NCBI GenBank assembly: GCA_949317995.1 | Contig: OX439050.1 | Span: 49,229,777 to 49,293,776, forward strand | DNA from: Acholoe squamosa | Lineage: Eukaryota > Annelida > Polychaeta > Phyllodocida > Polynoidae | Length of the DNA stretch: 64,000 bases | Direction: 5' to 3' | Part shown: positions 10,641-20,845 of the stretch, one piece after another | Numbering within the stretch: the first letter of the stretch is position 1 | Layout: each line of letters begins with the position of its first letter | Translations under genes and position numbers: made by a program | The notes under the pieces: model-generated | Told to the model about the DNA's origin: nothing | Database searches by the model: none | The model's input: the letters and a program-made list of their open reading frames with translations, nothing else

Positions 10641-11234
10641 TTAGGCGGTGCGTTCGGAGTACGGCCGAGGGATCAATACTGGTTTGTAAGGCCACCCCCT
10701 ATTGGTCTGCCCCATGTAGGTCAATGTTGATCCCTGAGTCAACTTACTACACTGCCAAGCATAGTTAAGGATTGGTACCTAGCCAGACCTGGCTGGGGTG
10801 GAAGGGGGTGGAGGGAACAAGCTAAGGTGGTGTAGTTAGCGTTCGAGGTCACCCCCACCCACAATGCACAGCATATGGTTAGAAAACCGCTGCCCGAACG
10901 CACCGAGTGAGTGATCATTTTTTAACAACAGGGGGGGGGGGGGCCTGTGGGTTTGAGGGGGGGGTCAGAATTTTTTCAACCCCTTGACCGGGGGGGTCAG
11001 AATTTTTTCAATACCTCTGATGGGGGGGGGTCAAAATAATTTCACCTGTTTTCAGTGGAAAACCCCGCGCGTTACTATAGACTAAAAGGGGACGTTCGCG
11101 CATGATTTTTGTGCCTTATGGGGGGGGTCGAAAAAATTTTACCCGCTCCAGAGGGGGGTCGAAATTTTTTTCGCGCTTCCGCACGCAAACCCACCAACCC
11201 CCCCCCCTGTTGTTAAAAAATGATCACTCCCTTA
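10641..11234. mobile_element. Tourist-like MITE in copy A, split by another MITE
   Basis: TTA at 10641-10643 and TTA at 11232-11234 bracket a G-rich MITE whose right end is TAAAAAATGATCACTCCC. The left terminal repeat is interrupted after GG by 10646-10905. The interior has the family signature GGTCAGAATTTTTTCAA. The related element copy B lacks it at the same place. Confidence 0.75.
10646..10905 (-). mobile_element. 260-bp MITE with GCGTTCGG ends, copy 2
   Basis: It matches 1390-1648 inverted and is bounded by CGGTGCGTTCGG and CCGAACGCACCG. It sits inside the terminal repeat of the Tourist-like MITE that itself lies in fold-back copy A. Confidence 0.75.
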
Positions 11235-11609
11235 GATGTACAATCACTGCTTTGTACATCTGGGATGTAGAACATCAGTTTTCTACACCCTAGATGTACA
11301 ATGACCACTTTGTACATCTGGGATGTAGAAGGAACATGTTCTACACCCTGGATGTACAATGACTGCCTTTGTACATCTGGGATGTGGAAAGAACATGTTC
11401 TACACCCTGGATGTACAATCACTGCTCTGTACATCTGGGATGCAGAAGGAACATGTTCTACACCCTAGATGTACAATGACTGCTTTGTACATTTGGGATG
11501 TATAAGGAACATGTTCTACACCCTAGATGTACAATGACTGCTTTGTACATCTGGGATGTAGAAGATCAGTCTTCTACACCCTTGATGTACAATGACTGCT
11601 TTGTACATC
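11235..11609 (+). repeat. 58-bp hairpin-unit tandem array, left arm copy A
   Basis: About six units of about 58 bp. Each contains two imperfect palindromes, GATGTACAATGAC..TTTGTACATC and GATGTAGAAGGAACATGTTCTACACC. The array is inverted at 12594-12911 and duplicated at 58399-58715 and 59868-60138. Confidence 0.9.
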
Positions 11610-12019
11610 GCAGCCGCCCCCCCTCAAGATGGGACAACATTTTTTACACTCCCCCTCGGGAGGCCACTAAAAATTTTACGCCCCCCCCCCTCAAATGCAC
11701 CACCCATGCACTACCTAATAATTCTAGTCCCTAAGGGCATGATCATTTTTCAACAAGAGGGCGGGGGTCGGTGGGTTTGCGAGAAGATGGCAGTACAAAA
11801 TTCTGACCCCCCGGTCAAGTGCTTGAAAAAATTCTGACCCCCTCTGGGGGTCTAGATGGGGGGTCCCCATGTCACATGTCGATTTAAAGAAAAGGCAATG
11901 TCACATGTCATTAAATTCTATTTTCCCATGTCTTTGTCACTAAGCCTCATGTCACATGTTCAAAATAAGACCATGTCTCATGTCACTAACTTTTTACTCC
12001 TCCATGTCCATGTCACTAA
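11610..12019 (+). repeat. Inner left arm of fold-back copy A
   Basis: This stretch (CCTCGGGAGGCCACTAAAAATTTT, a GGGCATGATCATTTTTCAACAAG MITE-like end at 11737-11845, then GTCACATGTC words) is mirrored at 12320-12590 and almost identical to 58716-59126. Confidence 0.8.
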
Positions 12020-12310
12020 GGGAGTGATCATTTTTTAACAACAGGGGGGGCTGGTGGGTTTGCGCACGGACACCCGAAAAAAAAAAATTTCGACTTCCCC
12101 TCTCGAGGGGATAAAATTTTTTCGCCCCCCCCCATAAGGGACAAAAATCGCGCGCGAACGTCCCCTTTTAGCCTATAGTAACGCGCGGGGTTTTCCACTG
12201 AAAACAGGTGAAATTATTTTGACCCCCCATCAGAGCAATTAAATAAAAATTCTGACCCCCCCCGGGCAAGGGGTTGAAAAAATTCTGACCCTCCCCTCAA
12301 ACCCACCAGT
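12020..12310. mobile_element. Central Tourist-like MITE of copy A, right end lost
   Basis: Begins GGGAGTGATCATTTTTTAAC and ends in CTCAAACCCACCAG without the C-run and right terminal repeat that copy B keeps (59127-59455). The interior carries CTATAGTAACGCGCGGGG, typical of the family. Confidence 0.75.
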
Positions 12311-12319
12311 TCAGTTTAA

Positions 12320-12593
12320 ATCGACATGTGACATGGGGACCCCCCATCTAGACCCCCAGAGGGGGTCAGAATTTTTTCAAGCACTTGACCGGGGGGTCAG
12401 AATTTTGTACTGCCCTCTTCTCGCAAACCCACCGACCCCCGCCCTCTTGTTGAAAAATGATCATGCCCTTAGGGACTAGAATTATTAGGTAGTGCATGGG
12501 TGGTGCATTTGAGGGGGGGGCGTAAAATTTTTAGTGGCCTCCCGAGGGGGAGTGTAAAAAAATGTGCCATCTTGAGGGGGGGGGGGCGGCTGC
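12320..12593 (-). repeat. Inner right arm of fold-back copy A
   Basis: Inverse match of 11640-11885, including GCCTCCCGAGGGG and the MITE-like end TGAAAAATGATCATGCCC. Confidence 0.8.
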
Positions 12594-12911
12594 GATGTAC
12601 AAAGCAGTCATTGTACATCAAGGGTGTAGAAGACTGATCTTCTACATCCCAGATGTACAAAGCAGTGCTTGTACATCTAGGGTGTAGAACATGTTCCTTC
12701 TGCATCCCGGATGTACAGAGCAGTAATTGTACATCCAGGGTGTAGAACATGTTCCTTCTACATCCCAGATGTACAGAGCAGTGATTGTACATCCAGGGTG
12801 TAGAACATGTTCCTTCTACATCCCAGATGTACAAACCGGTCATTGTACATCCAGGGTGTAGAACATGTTCCTTCTACATCCCAGATGTACGAAGGCGTCA
12901 TTGTACATCTA
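12594..12911 (-). repeat. 58-bp hairpin-unit array, right arm copy A
   Basis: Inverted counterpart of 11235-11609, about five units. The CTAGGGTGTAGAACATGTTCC and CCCAGATGTACAAAGCAG words identify it. Confidence 0.9.
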
Positions 12912-13434
12912 GTCGAGGGGGGGGCCGTAAAAAATTTCCGCGCATCCGCGCGAAAACCCACCACCCCCCCTGTTGATAAATAATGACCACTCCCTAATGC
13001 TCGGACATTGTGCTTGGACATACAATGTGCTCAGACAATGTCATGCAAAGACTGCATAGTAATTCATTTCAAGCACCCAATGTCCGAGCAGCCTATGTTT
13101 GACCAGCCAATGACAATATCCGACCACCCATTGACCAAGCTTGCCTTTTCTGTTAATAATTTTTTCGTTTTTTAATAGAGACGTAGAAAGAGTTGAATGT
13201 CCAAGCATCTGTCCGAGCACCCCCCCCCTCAAAAAAAAAAAAGTTCAGAGTGTCCAAGCAGGTTATGCCCATTCCCCGCCCATTTGCACTAGAACAACAT
13301 GGCTGACCTGTAGATGCAGTCCTCTCATTGGTTGAGCCAATTGGCAAATGGCAATTGGCAAATGGCAATTGGCATGAGAATGGCGCACCGGCCTTCCATA
13401 ATATGCAGTAGGCAGCAGCATATTAAGCACCAGC
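12912..13434. repeat. MITE right half plus CCGAGCA-repeat insertion in copy A
   Basis: 12912-12994 is the right half of a Tourist-like MITE ending GATAAATAATGACCACTCCC. 12995-13260 carries repeated CCGAGCA/TGCTCGGAC and TTGACCA words, then a C7/A11 run and CAATTGGCAAATGG tandem copies at 13340-13375. This block separates the right-arm array from its terminal repeat. Confidence 0.6.
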
Positions 13435-13570
13435 AGGCGGCCGCAGAGTAAGCAGAAGGCCGCCGCTGATTGGCTAGGCAGAGTACAGCTAGGATGGACT
13501 ACTAATGGGCGAGCAGGAGTCCATCCTGGATGCAGTGAAAGCTGAACATCGGCCCCGCTGCGGTGAACAC

Positions 13571-13799
13571 ACATTCGCTAAAAAAGCTCTATTAAACAAA
13601 AATTGTCAAATAATCCTGGGCACAAAAAGGTAAAAGGTTAAGGGCCGGAAATCGCATGCAAACGCGCCCTTTGAACCTATATAGCAACGCGCAGGCTCTT
13701 TCACCGAAAAATTCTGACCCCCCCTCAATCCCACCAGCCCCCCCCCCCGTTGTTAAATATAATCACTCCCTAACTTAGCCTAACAACTGCACGTAAAGT
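13571..13799. repeat. Tourist-like MITE fragment
   Basis: 13640-13770 has the family interior (ATAGCAACGCGCAGGC, ATTCTGACCCCCC) and an eroded right end TATAATCACTCCC. The left end is missing. Confidence 0.55.
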
Positions 13800-14335
13800 C
13801 TCTATGCAGTCCATGGCTTACCACAAGCAACAGGATGGTTTGTGGCGGCAAAATGATGCTGCCATCTGTCGAACTTTTGGGTAATGCCTACTCACCCAGC
13901 GTCTGCAAAACCTAGCGGCAGAAATCATAACCAAGCACCGGAAGTGTTCCACCAGTTTCAGCCGGACCCGCATGTCAAGGTTTGTTTTGAAAGGCGAACC
14001 AGACAGTGAAACTACAAAAAGGGGCTTTTATCTCTTCACAGAAGCATGGGTGACAAATCTACTAACGACAAGTAAAACACTAGGTATGTTATCTTAATTA
14101 TACCGTTGTTGCGAGGGACACTTGTTTTTCGATCACTCAGAAACAGCATTTTGTGTCTCCGGTGGAGACATTTCGATCCTCGCGGCTCGCCCCCTCGTTC
14201 GTTCACGGTTCCCAAACCGAACACAGCAGCGGCCGTGAGACTGCGGAGCTAGGACCGTCGTCCTACGTTTTCATGGTTGAATGTCAGGTGATTGATTATT
14301 CCTTGGTTGATTATGCAGACAACCTTACTTCCTTA
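13800..14335 (+). promoter_or_regulatory. CpG-rich unique patch, candidate promoter or 5' exon
   Basis: This block has no repeat match in the window and is richer in CpG than its surroundings. It contains CACCGGAAGTG, an ETS/GABP-type site common in animal promoters, near 13940. Possible donors are CAA|GTAAAA (about 14071) and TCAG|GTGATT (about 14288). It could be the promoter and non-coding first exon of the ACK gene, whose first coding exon has an acceptor directly upstream. No direct proof. Confidence 0.3.
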
Positions 14336-15439
14336 GGGAGTGATCACTTGTTTTGACAGCAGGGTCAGGTGGGGGGGGGGGGGGTGTATGCGGACGCTCA
14401 GCCTCAAAAAAAATTGGCCCCCTCCCCCTCTCGAGAGTCAAATTCTTTTTGACCCATCCTCCCCCCCCCCGAGGTAGGTATGTGAACGAAAAATCAAAAG
14501 TCATTACGATATATTTTGCTTTATGCTGGTTGTATTAAGGAACTTGTTAGAATTATTATGCTTTTGGACTTTCAGAAAACGGGCAATTTTTGAGTTTGTG
14601 AGAGGACTTTCAATGGAAAGAGATTGGGTTCATTTTGGTCATCAATTTTAACTGTACGAAGAGAGATGGTCTGTGATCCTATCTATATAATTTGCTCAAA
14701 CTTTAACAGATATTTATCATGCCAAACTATACATTTTCTGAAAGCCAATGATCTTGCAGACATTTTGCAGTTTTCCCTGTGTCTCTCTGATGTGTAGGAC
14801 GGAAATTATGATTTTTTTAATTAAAAAAAAATTGAAAAATCCCTAGAAATTCACTGATGAGAAAATCTGCAGAGCTTAGAAAAGTATGTGCGCACTGTTC
14901 AATCTTCTTTAAACTTGGCATACATAATCTAAAGTGTTTATATTAACTCCCAATCATAGTTTAAATGCTCCTTTTACTACCCCAGAGGTAAAGGTTATCA
15001 GAAGAAGTTGATGTTTATCTTAATCAAGCAGTAATTAATTAACTACCAATCTTTCCTAGAAATTACTATTATGACAGAGTAGAGAACATTGTGTATATAT
15101 GATTAAAAATTTAAAGTGAATGAATAGACCAATTTAAACCATATTTATGCCCTGATAACTGAAAGCTACCTGTGCACCCCCCTAAAATATTGTCACAGGT
15201 TTTAGGGACCACGTCCGCGCTTATGACCCTGCCGACGTTCACATACCTACCCGAGGCCGGAAAAGCGCATGCAAGCGTGTCCTTTCAATCCACAGTAATG
15301 CACAGGCTTTTTCGCTGAATTGAAAACAGGTGAAATCATTTTGACCCCCCCCCCCCACTGGTGAAGCGGTCGACAAAATTCTAACCCCCCTCAAACCCAC
15401 CAGCCCCCCCCCCCCTGTCGTTAAAAATTGATCACTCCC
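14336..15439. mobile_element. Tourist-like MITE enlarged by an inserted element
   Basis: TTA at 14333-14335 and at 15440-15442 flank GGGAGTGATCA and TGATCACTCCC. The two MITE halves (14336-14474, 15250-15439) are separated by a 775-bp element. Confidence 0.75.
14475..15249. mobile_element. 775-bp AT-rich element with TAGGTATGTGAACG ends and 7-bp duplication
   Basis: TAGGTATGTGAACG and CGTTCACATACCTA are perfect 14-bp inverted ends, bordered on each side by CCCGAGG (14468-14474, 15250-15256). The interior is AT-rich with no open frame. The class is not recognised. A 7-bp duplication is uncommon. Confidence 0.75.
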
Positions 15440-15895
15440 TTATAAGTTTATGTAAAATGAGTCAATAAAGCCCATTGATAATTGAAAGCTATTATTTGAC
15501 GTGAAACCTCACTTGACTTTGGATACGACCAGAACATGTTTTGGCACAGGTGTGATAGGTCACACATACAGGATCAATATTGAAGATTTTTTTTTTTTAA
15601 ACGGTTTTATTTGGTCCTGGTTTACATTGATCAGTCATACTGTTCGACCCAGTGAAAACCAGTGGTGGGTGAAGCTAACCACACCAGGCTGTTTGTTAAA
15701 AAAAAAAAAATCAATTATCATTTTCACATTTATACATTTTCTGTTTGCTTCAACGGAATGAAAAATGTGAATAAATAAAATGAGAATATAATACAGGTGT
15801 AAGGTTAATACAGAGACATTGTACATTACAGGTGATCAGATCAGTCACCTAAACTCTCAAGAAGGCCAATGACATGATGATAATTAACTAGATTA

Positions 15896-16212
15896 GGGAG
15901 TGGTCATCATATAAGTCGGGGGGGGGGGGGGGGGTAAAAACTTTTGACACCTCCTGAGGGTAAGCAGGCGTAACAATTTTAGCCTCTTTTTAGCAAAAAA
16001 AACTTGTGCTCTACTAGGGTCTAGGTATATAGATCAAAGAGGGGCACAAAAATCTGCGATTCCAGTGGGGGGGGGGGAGTGGGCAAAAAAGTACAGTACT
16101 AAATTAACAAAAATCTGCTCTTAGAGGTGCGCCTTATATGTGGACTTGCATTCTCTGAGTTGGGGGTGCACCTTATACGTGAGCTGCGCCTTATACGCGG
16201 GAGATTACGGTA
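15896..16212. repeat. MITE fragment joined to right half of a CCGTAAT element
   Basis: 15896-16089 is a left-hand Tourist-like fragment (GGGAGTGGTCATCAT, G run). 16090-16212 is the right half of a CCGTAAT/CGTATAAG element ending TATACGCGGGAGATTACGGTA. Part of each is missing. Confidence 0.65.
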
Positions 16213-16429
16213 TTTCCAAAAGATATTGAACTAAAGACTCACTCAACCACGATTAGACCCATCTGCAATGGCGAGCTGCGTCTTATTGGAAATATTTATC
16301 GTCCAATAAAATGACTTTTCAGTGCAGACTTTTCAGGAGGACAAATGGTACCGATCTGACATCCTGCAACCTTGGTATTGGCTTCAGATCACATCAATAA
16401 CTACTGGTATCTAGAAACTGCTACTCGCA

Positions 16430-16930
16430 AAGTGTGTGGTATATGAAGCTGGCAGTGGACACTACCCCGGTACTATTCCCGGCTAGTGGGATCCTTAGGG
16501 AGTGGTCATTATTTATCAACAGGGGGGGGATGGTGGGTTTGAGGGGGGGGGGCGTAGAGAATTTCAGACCCCTCCTGAGGGGGGGCTAACAAAATTTTGA
16601 CCCCTCTTGAGGGGGGGCTAACAAAATTGACCCTCTTTTTAGCAAAAAAGCCCGTGCGCAAATATAGCTCAAAGAGGGACGCGAAAATTCTCCGCGCCTC
16701 CGGTTTGGGGGGGGCGCAAACAATTTTGACTGTCATCGAGGGGGGGGGGGGGCGTAAGAAACCCACCTCCCGCCCCCTGTTGATTAATAATGACCACTCC
16801 CTTAGTGGGGTGACCCCTCCTTTTATCTGGTACCTTGCGAGATAAGGACTGATAACAGCCAGCATGATGGGAACCAGGTGTTATGTAATGCACCCTAAAA
16901 CGTTGCACTGAATGAAGTGAACTTTCTGAT
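16430..16930. repeat. GATAAG-family element interrupted by a MITE
   Basis: The two outer parts (16430-16497, 16805-16930) join to match 22448-22640, including CCTTGCGAGATAAGGACTGATAACAG and the trailing TGAATGAA words. The MITE occupies a TTA within it. Confidence 0.75.
16498..16801. mobile_element. Tourist-like MITE, complete, TTA-flanked
   Basis: GGGAGTGGTCATTATTTATC at the left and TTAATAATGACCACTCCC at the right, with TTA duplicated at 16495-16497 and 16802-16804. The undisrupted target is seen at 22569-22571. TTA/TAA duplication and GGG ends fit PIF/Harbinger (Tourist) MITEs. Confidence 0.85.
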
Positions 16931-17104
16931 TGGTCAAAAATGTATCACGCTATAGTAGAAACGGGAGGATTTGGCGGAGCTGACAAAGGGGGACCTCCTG
17001 AAGACAGAACACCACTGTGCTCACCCAAATCCTTTGATATCTAAATGTGTTAATTGCCAGAGGAACCGTTTTGAGTATAGGTCGGAATAGTGTCAACTTG
17101 ATAC

Positions 17105-17356
17105 TACCGTAATCTCCTGCGTATAAGGCGCAGCTCACGTATAAGGCGCCCCCCCCCCCAACTCACAGGGGGGCTGTTTTGCATAGAAGCCACCCCCCTG
17201 AGGGCAGATTTTTGTCAGTTTAGTACTGTTCTATAGTAAAAGTACCCCCCCTATAAGGCGCACCCCAAACTCAAGGCAATTTACCTCCCACATATAAGAC
17301 CCAGCAGCATTTTGTTTGGCCTATAAGACGCGCCTTATACGCGGGAGATTACAGTA
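17105..17356. mobile_element. CCGTAAT/CGTATAAG element
   Basis: Inverted ends TACCGTAATCTCC and GGAGATTACAGTA with internal CGTATAAGGCGC words. It belongs to the subfamily whose centre reads CAGATTTTTGTCAGTTTAG. Confidence 0.85.
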
Positions 17357-17621
17357 ATAGGCATGGATAGGATTTTAGAAGGGATGACCAACCCAATCCA
17401 ATGTGCGTACCGTGTATTGTAAGCCTTTGTTGTAGCCTGCTTGTATCAATGTTTATGCATGCATGTGGTACTTTGATATTTTGTGCTGTCTAGCATCCTC
17501 CCTGAACATAAGCAGGGAGGACAGAACGATAGACAAGACATCTATATTGCCAAGTGTACAACTAGGGTATATAGCTGGCTGCAGTCGCTAAAGGATCCTC
17601 ATAGTTTTGTGGCCAAAAACT

Positions 17622-17845
17622 TAGAAATGTTTTTTTCAGTACCCAACCCTACCTAGCAAAACTGGACCGACCCTAGATTTCTTTTCTACAATTTCGAATA
17701 ATTTGAATGTTTTTGGGTTGTTAGAGAGACCAGACCTGTGGGCCCCTTTTTGGCATTGTCATTAGACTTGGGGGGGGGGAAGAGAAAAAGATCCTACTTA
17801 GCTTACCTAACATTTTCAGCATGTAACCAGGAATACATACATGAT
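17622..17845. repeat. Diverged GGCCAAAAA-end element
   Basis: GGCCAAAAACTTAG..CAGTACCCAACCCTACC and a right part with ACATTTTCAGCATGTAACC resemble 51180-51419. Ends are eroded. Confidence 0.5.
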
Positions 17846-19299
17846 AAAATGGAGAAGAGGTTGATAGCTGTGAGTCAAATTGCACATCCTCTCCCATGTA
17901 GCAAGCCCGCTTAGGGCCAATTCAGTTTTAGCTCAGATAAGCTGGTTCAAAGCGGGCAGAATACTATTCATGGTTTTGGGTTGGGCAAATGGTGGGTTTC
18001 CAGTCAGGGCCACATTAGGTTGCCCTAATAGGGCAAACTGAACTAAGACTGTAGGGCTCCCAACAGTTTTTGTCCTCAGCAAGTTGTGTGGGCCACATAA
18101 GGCTAACTGATTTGGGCACAGAGCAGCTTCAAAATGGGCAAACACTTTGGGTACAGGTTGGTTTCAAAGTAGGCACCCTGAATCAGGTATAGATCAGTTC
18201 CAAAGATAATTCCCCAGACAGGGTTGAGGATGGGTTTGCACAAGGCATACTGAGCTGGGAGTTCTGAACTTTGACACTAGATGACCCCCCCCCCATGTCA
18301 GTATTGATTTTCTTTAGTATGATATAACAGAAATAGGCTAATGAATCATATAAATCATAACAGTACACAAATTTTCTCAGAGTTTGGATCTACTGGCAAA
18401 ATACATTTGAAATGTGCAAAGTTAGGTGATGTCAGCAGTTTTTAATGTGACTACACCATTCCTGTGGTAATCATTTTATATTGAAGTATGCTACCCATTG
18501 GGAGGCACTATGAACTTGAAGGCTAGCATGTTACTGGACTAGGCCTGGTTGACATGCCTTGGCCAACTAAGTTTGAATTGATGGTTCTACTGTATTATGA
18601 TGATGGGGATAGTAGTACAGTATGTTTAGTCTCTCTACAACTATGGAGGCCAAGGGGAGGGGCTAGCACCTGGAGGCTAGCAGAGCATTTTCAGGGTTCA
18701 ACATTTTAGAAAATGAGGAAATAATAGATTTTCTATGATATCTATCCCAGATGGTGCCACCTGATCAAAGCGGTCAGCCCACTTTCAGCCACACCAAAAA
18801 CCCATGTTGACCCCAAAATGATAAATTTTGACCAGATGGGGCCATGTGATCAAAGTGGGCAGCCCACTTTCAGCCACACCAAAAACCCATGTTGAACCCA
18901 AACCCACTCTCAGACTGATCTGTGCCCATATTGGTTAGCCCAGTGTGGCCCATGCACCTCACTGAGGACAGAAACTGTCAGCAGCCCATCAGTTAGCCCA
19001 TTGCGGCCCACATCTGAAGCCACACCAAATAAAGTGTGGGCCACAGTAGGGCCACACCACCTTTGCTACCTGGGCTGCAGCACCTCTGTCTCAGAAGTCG
19101 ATCCACAGTTGGAAAGCTTTGTTTTCACTTGCATGACCAAAATTGGCAATAAATTCACTGTGGTGCATCACCGCCTTTAGTCAGAGATGCGGTGTCACCT
19201 CGTAGTTGCGTTCCACCACCTGATCCCTTTTCACTCATTGAGTCACATCTGAGATGCCTGAGGTCAGGGCTTGTGTGGTCCTTCCACCTGCCAATGGAA
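17846..19299. repeat. Non-coding with GCCCAC/GTGGGC word repeats and an ~87-bp duplication
   Basis: About 18755-18820 is repeated at about 18840-18905 (GCCCACTTTCAGCCACACC and CCCATGTTGA). Similar GGCCACA/TTAGCCC words occur from 17900 to 19080. Open frames lack domains. Confidence 0.55.
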
Positions 19300-19460
19300 A
19301 GGTAATTAACCCTTTAAGGGTCGCTAATGCATTAATGCATCATGCCCATCGATCATGATACATTCATGCATCATGCCGACCCTATGAGGTTGATACACCC
19401 GGTGAGGTTCGATGTGATGCATGGTTCCAGCGAGCAGACTTGGAAGCACTGCATTAGTGC
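19300..19460. repeat. ATGCATCATG palindromic repeat patch
   Basis: TAACCCTTTAAGGGT followed by several ATGCATTAATGCATCATG and ATCATGATACATTCATGCATC words. The vocabulary matches the satellites at 41655-43290. Confidence 0.6.
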
Positions 19461-19489
19461 ATGCTGACACTACAGGTGCAGAAGTCATA

Positions 19490-19640
19490 CCGTACCGTCA
19501 TGTTCAAGCACCGGTATTTGAAGAACCGCCTGTCTTGTATAAGCGCCAAGGGTGTATTGAAATATCCTTTAAGCACTGAAAATTGTATCCTGAATAAGCA
19601 CCTGTCTTGTATAAGCGCCAGGGAATTGATGCCGCCAAAT
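19490..19640. repeat. TATAAGCGCC-type repeat fragment
   Basis: CTGTCTTGTATAAGCGCC occurs twice about 75 bp apart. Related sequence lies at 28750-28860 and 36295-36496. Confidence 0.55.
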
Positions 19641-19732
19641 TAAAGAGCGACGGGGCGCTTGAACACGGCGATACGGTAGCTCAGGTGCTGCTGATAGCAT
19701 TATCCGTAAGGCCCAAAAAGAGTTGTTTCAGG

Positions 19733-19969
19733 TACCGTAATCTCCCGCGTAGAAGACGCACTGCGCGTATAGGACGCACCCCCTTCTTGGGAGAAGCATT
19801 TTCGTGTATAAGACGCACATTTTACTGCTGAAATTTGTAAGATTAGTACATTTCTATAGAAAAAATACCCCTCGTATAAGACGCACCCCCAACTTGAGAG
19901 AAAGCTATAAGACTACACAGCATTTTGTTTGGCGTAGAGGACGCGTCTTATACGCGGGAGATTACGGTA
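19733..19969. mobile_element. CCGTAAT/CGTATAAG element (nested)
   Basis: TACCGTAATCTCCCGCG to CGCGGGAGATTACGGTA with TA on both sides. The core AAATTTGTAAG..CATTTCTATAG marks the GACGCAC subfamily. Confidence 0.85.
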
Positions 19970-20102
19970 ATAGGCTGAAAAAAATTAGGTAGGATTTTTT
20001 TTTTTAACTGCTTTAAAGACTCACGACGGGTCAAGGTAACTTAGGCGCGAGTCATGGTGACTCAGGAATGGCTAAATTGATTAAAAACTTGGATAAAAAA
20101 AC

Positions 20103-20300
20103 TACCGTAAACTCCCGCGTATAAGACGCGTCCTCTATGCCAAACAAAATGCTGGGGAGTCTTATAGGATTTTCTGAAGTTGGGGGTGCGTCTTATACGA
20201 GGGGTAATTTTACTATAGAAATGTACTGAATTTACAAAATTGGTACCTAAGAGGTGCGTCTTATACGCGCAGCGCGTCTTATACGCGGGAGTTTACGGTA
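20103..20300. mobile_element. CCGTAAT/CGTATAAG element (nested)
   Basis: TACCGTAAACTCCCGCG to CGCGGGAGTTTACGGTA. The AAAC version of the end is symmetrical at both termini. Slightly short (198 bp). Confidence 0.85.
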
Positions 20301-20608
20301 TATTTTCTTCAAAAAAGAGAGAAAAAAAGTGCCGGGTAAGGGTCGGCCCTGTTTTGCTGGGTGGGGTTGGGTTACCTGAAACAAACAATTCTTTTTTGGG
20401 CCTAACTCAAGATGTAGCGTATAAATGCACTTGTTATGCTGGGTTAATGGGAATAGGTTGGGGAGGCACCTTTGTACAATTTCCCCCACTGGTGTATCAA
20501 CCTCAGGTATGCAGGGTTGGCACTGATGCATCAATGCACCACTGGGGAGTAGCCTCACCTGGGCTGCATTCATCCATGGTGACGACAAGTGAGTGCATGG
20601 CGATGCAT

Positions 20609-20845
20609 TACCGTAAACTCCCGCGTAGAAGATGCGCTGCACGTATAAGACGCACCCCAAACTCAGCACATGCATTTTCGCGTATAAGACGCACATTTTA
20701 AGGCTGAAATTTGTAAGATTAGTACATTTCTATAGTAAAATTACCCCTCGTATAAGACGCACACCCAACTCGAGAGAAAGCTATAAGACCCCCTAGCATT
20801 TTGTTTGGCGTAGAGGACGCGTCTTATACGCGGGAGTTTATGGTA
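20609..20845. mobile_element. CCGTAAT/CGTATAAG element
   Basis: Ends TACCGTAAACTCCCGCG and CGCGGGAGTTTATGGTA with the five-motif interior of the GACGCAC subfamily. Confidence 0.85.

Larger units (their letters stand above)
10489..13561. mobile_element. Large fold-back element, copy A (3073 bp)
   Basis: The ends GCAGCGGGGCCGATG and CATCGGCCCCGCTGC are inverted and continue as terminal repeats of about 130 bp (10489-10640, 13435-13561). Both are bordered by the direct repeat GGTGAACAC (10480-10488, 13562-13570). The left arm (hairpin-rich array 11235-11609, then 11640-12010) is mirrored by the right arm (12320-12911) around a central MITE. Long inverted arms with internal tandem repeats and a 9-bp duplication resemble fold-back or Mutator-like elements. 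No transposase is encoded, so the superfamily is inference. Confidence 0.8.
19708..20415. mobile_element. GGCC(A)AAAAA-end element carrying two nested CCGTAAT elements
   Basis: Left end GGCCCAAAAAGAGTTGTTTCAGG and right end GGTTACCTGAAACAAACAATT..GGGCC are inverted. Removing 19733-19969 and 20103-20300 leaves a continuous sequence matching the inverse of 51180-51419 (TGAAAAAAATTAGGTAGG, GAGTCATGG, GGGTCGGCCCTG). Confidence 0.8.
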
